Below are positions 61,438-64,000 of a stretch of DNA of 64,000 nt, piece after piece. The translations under genes and the position numbers were made by a program. Source of the DNA: Candidatus Muiribacterium halophilum (GTDB lineage Bacteria > Muiribacteriota > Muiribacteriia > Muiribacteriales > Muiribacteriaceae); contig JALOAD010000016.1 in assembly GCA_023228995.1 (NCBI GenBank), positions 1 through 64,000 on the forward strand, written 5' to 3'. Numbering within the stretch: position 1 is the stretch's first letter; each line of letters begins with the position of its first letter. The notes under the pieces are model-generated. The model was not told the origin of the DNA, made no database searches, and worked only from the letters and a program-made list of their open reading frames with translations.

Positions 61438-62043
61438 ATGAAAAAAACAGCAGTATTTGGCGGTACATTTGATCCGCTCCACATAGGTCATGTTATTTTA
61501 GCTCAGTTTATTTTAAATAATGGATATGCTGAAAAAATTCTATTTATACCGTCTTTTAATCCTCCACATAAACAAAATAAAGTTATTACAGAATTCAAAC
61601 ATAGATTTAATATGATTAAAATTGAAACAGATAAAAACTGTAAATTTGAGGTTAGTGATATTGAAAAAAATATGGCTATTCCTTCTTATACATATAACAC
61701 ATTAAAAAAATTAAAATATTATAGAAAAGAAGAAGATTTGTGTCTTTTAATAGGTCAGGATCAATTTGAGGAATTTCATACATGGCATAAATATATTGAT
61801 ATAATAAATGAATTTCAGATAATTGTATTTAGACGATCTAATAAAAAAATAATTATTCCAAATTATTTTAAAAATAAAGATATAGTTTTTATAAAAAATG
61901 ATATTATTCCAGTTTCGTCAACTGAAATTAGAAAAGCTATAAAATTAAAAGAAGAATTCAGATATAAGGTGACTGAAGATATCTGGACTTACATAATAGA
62001 AAATGATATTTATTATTCAAAGGAGAGCTCGGATGTTTCTTGA
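61438..62043 (+). CDS. nadD: Nicotinate-nucleotide adenylyltransferase
   Basis: 201 residues. Converts nicotinate mononucleotide to deamido-NAD in NAD biosynthesis. Nucleotidyl-transferase signature AVFGGTFDPLHIGHVILAQ (about 4-22) with the HIGH motif; SFNPPHKQN, LLIGQDQFEEFHTWHKY and PVSSTEIRKAI (the ISST-like motif, about 160-170) are also typical. Overlaps obg by 11 bases. Confidence 0.95.
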   Translation: MKKTAVFGGTFDPLHIGHVILAQFILNNGYAEKILFIPSFNPPHKQNKVITEFKHRFNMIKIETDKNCKFEVSDIEKNMAIPSYTYNTLKKLKYYRKEEDLCLLIGQDQFEEFHTWHKYIDIINEFQIIVFRRSNKKIIIPNYFKNKDIVFIKNDIIPVSSTEIRKAIKLKEEFRYKVTEDIWTYIIENDIYYSKESSDVS

Positions 62044-63316
62044 TTATTCTAAAATATATCTTCAGGCGGGAAAGGGTGGAAATGGTTGTATAAGTATTCT
62101 TCGTGAAAAATATGTCGAAAAAGGTGGTCCTAACGGCGGTGATGGAGGAAATGGTGGAAGTATTGTGTTTTATGCTACAAGTAAAGTATCAACTTTAATT
62201 AAATTCAGAGGTAGAAAACATTTCAAAAGTTCACCTGGCGTTAATGGTAGAGGAAGTAGTCAACACGGAAAAAGAGGAATAGATCTTAGAATTGATGTTC
62301 CAGTTGGAACAGTTATAAAAAATGCCGAAACAGGTAAGATTATTGTAGATCTTGATCAAGATGGAAAGGAATTTATCGTAGCTCATGGCGGAAAAGGTGG
62401 AAGAGGTAATGCAAGATTTGCTAAATACAACGAATCTGTGCCTTTATATGCAGAAAAAGGAACAGCAGGCGATACATTTTGGGTTGAACTTGAGTTAAAA
62501 TTATTATCAGACGCTGCAATAATAGGATATCCAAATGCAGGAAAATCCACACTTATTTCAGTAGTATCAAATGCAAAACCAAAAATAGCAGATTATCCTT
62601 TTACAACAATATCTCCAAATTTAGGAGTTTGTTCCCTAGATCTTAGAAGAAGCATTGTATTTTCCGACATTCCAGGACTAATAGAAGGAGCAAGTGAAAA
62701 CTGTGGTCTTGGTCATAGATTTTTAAGACATATTGAAAGAAGTAAAGTACTTTTACATCTTGTATCTGGCGAAGAACCTGAAAAGATAATTGAAAATTAT
62801 AAAATCATAAGAAATGAACTTGTAAAATACTCAACTTTATTAGCAGATAGAACTGAGATAATTGTTGTTTCTAAAGCTGACATATTAAATGATAAGCAAA
62901 AAGATGATATTACTAAAATGTTTGAAAAAGAAAAACTAGAATTTTTCTTTATTTCAGCAGCAACAAATTATGGAATAAAAGAATTACTTGAAAAAGTATG
63001 GGAAGAAGTAGAAAAAGAAAAAACTAGATTACAAATTCAAAAAGAAAAGATTGAGAGAGAATATATACCTGAATTTACTATAAAATTGAATGAAGATAAA
63101 ATATTTAATATAAAAAAAGAAAATGGAATTTATTATGTGACAGGAAAAAAAATAAGTGATATTATCGAAAAAACATCGATGGGAAATGAAAGAGCACTTG
63201 AAAAAATGCAGGATAAACTCGAAAATATAGGTGTATTTAAAGCATTAAAAGAATATGGAGTTAAAGAAGGAGATGAAATTGATATATCAGGTATCAGATT
63301 TGAATATTCTGAATAA
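62033..63316 (+). CDS. obg: Obg/CgtA GTPase
   Basis: 427 residues from ATG 62033 (GGAGAG upstream). Ribosome-assembly and stress-related GTPase. The glycine-rich Obg fold spans about 1-157 (AGKGGNGCISILREKYVEKG; GGPNGGDGGNGGSIVFYA), the G domain about 158-330 (GYPNAGKSTLI; DIPGLIEGAS; SKADIL), and a C-terminal OCT-type domain about 345-427. Sits between nadD and yqeK, as in many Gram-positive genomes. Confidence 0.97.
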   Translation: MFLDYSKIYLQAGKGGNGCISILREKYVEKGGPNGGDGGNGGSIVFYATSKVSTLIKFRGRKHFKSSPGVNGRGSSQHGKRGIDLRIDVPVGTVIKNAETGKIIVDLDQDGKEFIVAHGGKGGRGNARFAKYNESVPLYAEKGTAGDTFWVELELKLLSDAAIIGYPNAGKSTLISVVSNAKPKIADYPFTTISPNLGVCSLDLRRSIVFSDIPGLIEGASENCGLGHRFLRHIERSKVLLHLVSGEEPEKIIENYKIIRNELVKYSTLLADRTEIIVVSKADILNDKQKDDITKMFEKEKLEFFFISAATNYGIKELLEKVWEEVEKEKTRLQIQKEKIEREYIPEFTIKLNEDKIFNIKKENGIYYVTGKKISDIIEKTSMGNERALEKMQDKLENIGVFKALKEYGVKEGDEIDISGIRFEYSE

Positions 63317-63800
63317 TCAATTTAAATTAAACCTTTCAGAAAAAAGAATAAGGCATATGAAGGGAGCTTCCGATTATGCTAAGAGTTTATGTGAATTACA
63401 TAAAATTGATAATGCAGATAATATTATCAATATGTGTTTTTTTCATGATATAGCAAGAGATTTAGATTATAATGTTACAAAAGAACTTGCAGAAAGAAGT
63501 GATTGGAAAATACTTAATATAGAATTTGATAATGCAGTACTTTTACATTCTCCTGCTGGAGCTCAGTTTTTACTTGAAAATAAAATTTTTTTAAAAAATA
63601 ATATGAAATATTTAGAAGCAATTAGGAAACACACATTATGGGATAAAAAAGAGAGTTTTGAACTTTCCTTTTTAAGATTATGTGATATTTCGGAGTATTC
63701 AAGAGATTTTGATGGAGTAGAAAAAATAAGAGAAAAAGCTTTTGAAGATATTGAAAAAGCATTTACTCTAAGTGAAGAATTCAGAAAAGGATTTAACTGA
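63300..63800 (+). CDS. yqeK: YqeK-type HD-domain hydrolase (Ap4A hydrolase)
   Basis: About 166 residues. HD-fold metal-binding residues appear in EKRIRHMKGA, FFHDIARDL (the HD pair) and the later IRKHTL and LRLCDISEYSRDF. Matches YqeK, which symmetrically cleaves diadenosine tetraphosphate. The start is uncertain: the ORF extends back to ATG 63255 inside obg. I favour TTG 63300, because family members begin close to the LSEKR motif. Confidence 0.85.
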   Translation: MNILNNQFKLNLSEKRIRHMKGASDYAKSLCELHKIDNADNIINMCFFHDIARDLDYNVTKELAERSDWKILNIEFDNAVLLHSPAGAQFLLENKIFLKNNMKYLEAIRKHTLWDKKESFELSFLRLCDISEYSRDFDGVEKIREKAFEDIEKAFTLSEEFRKGFN

Positions 63801-63804
63801 ATAT

Positions 63805-64000
63805 ATGGATGATAAGCTAATAAAAGAAAGTTTAAATATAGATAAGAAAATTGAAGTTCTTACAAAAAATAACAAAACAAAAAAAATTATGGTGTTTATA
63901 GGTTCAACTTTGTTATTTATTTGTATAGTATTTTTATTATGGTTTTTTAAAACAGACAATCAAAACTCTAATGGATTAATATCTTCTGATTCAGGAAATG
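63805..64000 (+). CDS. Partial protein with one N-terminal membrane segment
   Basis: The first 65 codons only; runs off the window. Opens MDDKLIKESLNIDKKIEVLT, then a basic stretch and a membrane helix (IMVFIGSTLLFICIVFLLWF), giving a cytoplasmic head and an external continuation. In comparable operons a LytR-CpsA-Psr family gene follows yqeK, so that is a guess from context only. Confidence 0.6.
   Translation, partial: MDDKLIKESLNIDKKIEVLTKNNKTKKIMVFIGSTLLFICIVFLLWFFKTDNQNSNGLISSDSGN

Noticed and set aside
1-64000. tRNA, rRNA and prophage genes
   Set aside because: I saw no cloverleaf sequence, rRNA core segments, integrase or phage structural genes, although a short tRNA could escape inspection by eye.

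Overview
The window is a strongly A+T-rich, densely packed bacterial chromosome segment with short gaps, many 1-40 nt gene overlaps and frequent GGAG-type ribosome-binding sites. The cell it describes has two membranes and is motile. FlgH and FlgI (flagellar L and P rings), a secretin, CMP-KDO synthetase, an outer-membrane beta-barrel protein and O-antigen ligase-like proteins all require an outer membrane. Some gene pairs, in contrast, recall Gram-positive bacteria: prp between L21 and L27, nadD/obg/yqeK, a FliK-like/FlhB-C-like pair, and short SAM decarboxylase plus spermidine synthase. With the abundance of TPR proteins, this suggests a deep-branching, low-GC, Gram-negative-type lineage. 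I cannot name the phylum from the sequence alone. No rRNA, tRNA, CRISPR array or complete transposase was seen.

Layout. 1-794 is intergenic and repeat-rich, with a MITE-like element. 795-5536 holds a DUF501 gene and the flagellar rod/ring genes flgF-flgG-flgA-flgH-flgI. 5612-8715 holds HU and two exported TPR proteins. 9031-13420 holds DAHP synthase, a TtcA-like tRNA thiolase, speD-speE and two small unknown genes. 13553-17407 holds a second HU and a trio (unknown protein, TPR protein, radical SAM/SPASM protein). 17470-24260 holds a glycosyltransferase and a type II secretion/type IV pilus-like set: a carboxypeptidase-regulatory-like protein, a GspF/PilC protein, a secretin and a GspG-like pseudopilin. 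24343-31610 is a surface-glycan block: GT2, flippase-like protein, lipoprotein, polytopic proteins, DUF2723 and O-antigen ligase. 31677-39703 holds an EF-G-like GTPase, a GT4, a patatin-like lipase and a 1305-residue TPR/transmembrane/TPR/kinase protein. 39958-45968 holds an OM barrel, trmL, a glycogen debranching enzyme, glutamate dehydrogenase and kdsB. 46096-48653 (minus) holds a membrane GAF-like protein, a zinc-site-less M48/TPR protein and a Nudix hydrolase. 48725-49517 is a compound tandem repeat. 49633-52418 holds EcfA-EcfT and an EF-hand protein. 52465-58302 (minus) holds a methyltransferase, PIN-PhoH, an aminotransferase, the FliK-like/FlhB-C-like pair and alanine racemase. 58391-58920 holds an inverted copy of the compound repeat and a second MITE. 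58923-64000 holds a HEAT-like membrane protein and then rplU-prp-rpmA and nadD-obg-yqeK.

Points of most interest: (i) a roughly 146-bp MITE-like element present twice, in one copy flanked by an 8-bp direct repeat that carries the Shine-Dalgarno sequence of the next gene; (ii) a 343-bp compound tandem repeat built partly from 27-bp palindromic units, one relative of which has become the N-terminal coding sequence of a DUF2723 protein; (iii) a BepA-like M48/TPR protein that has apparently lost all its zinc ligands; (iv) a transmembrane TPR-receptor kinase; (v) prp beside an L27 gene with no cleavable extension; (vi) five small genes below usual length cut-offs, including a zinc-ribbon protein and a stand-alone HD-GYP-associated-type domain; (vii) a strong intrinsic terminator inside the coding sequence after speE.
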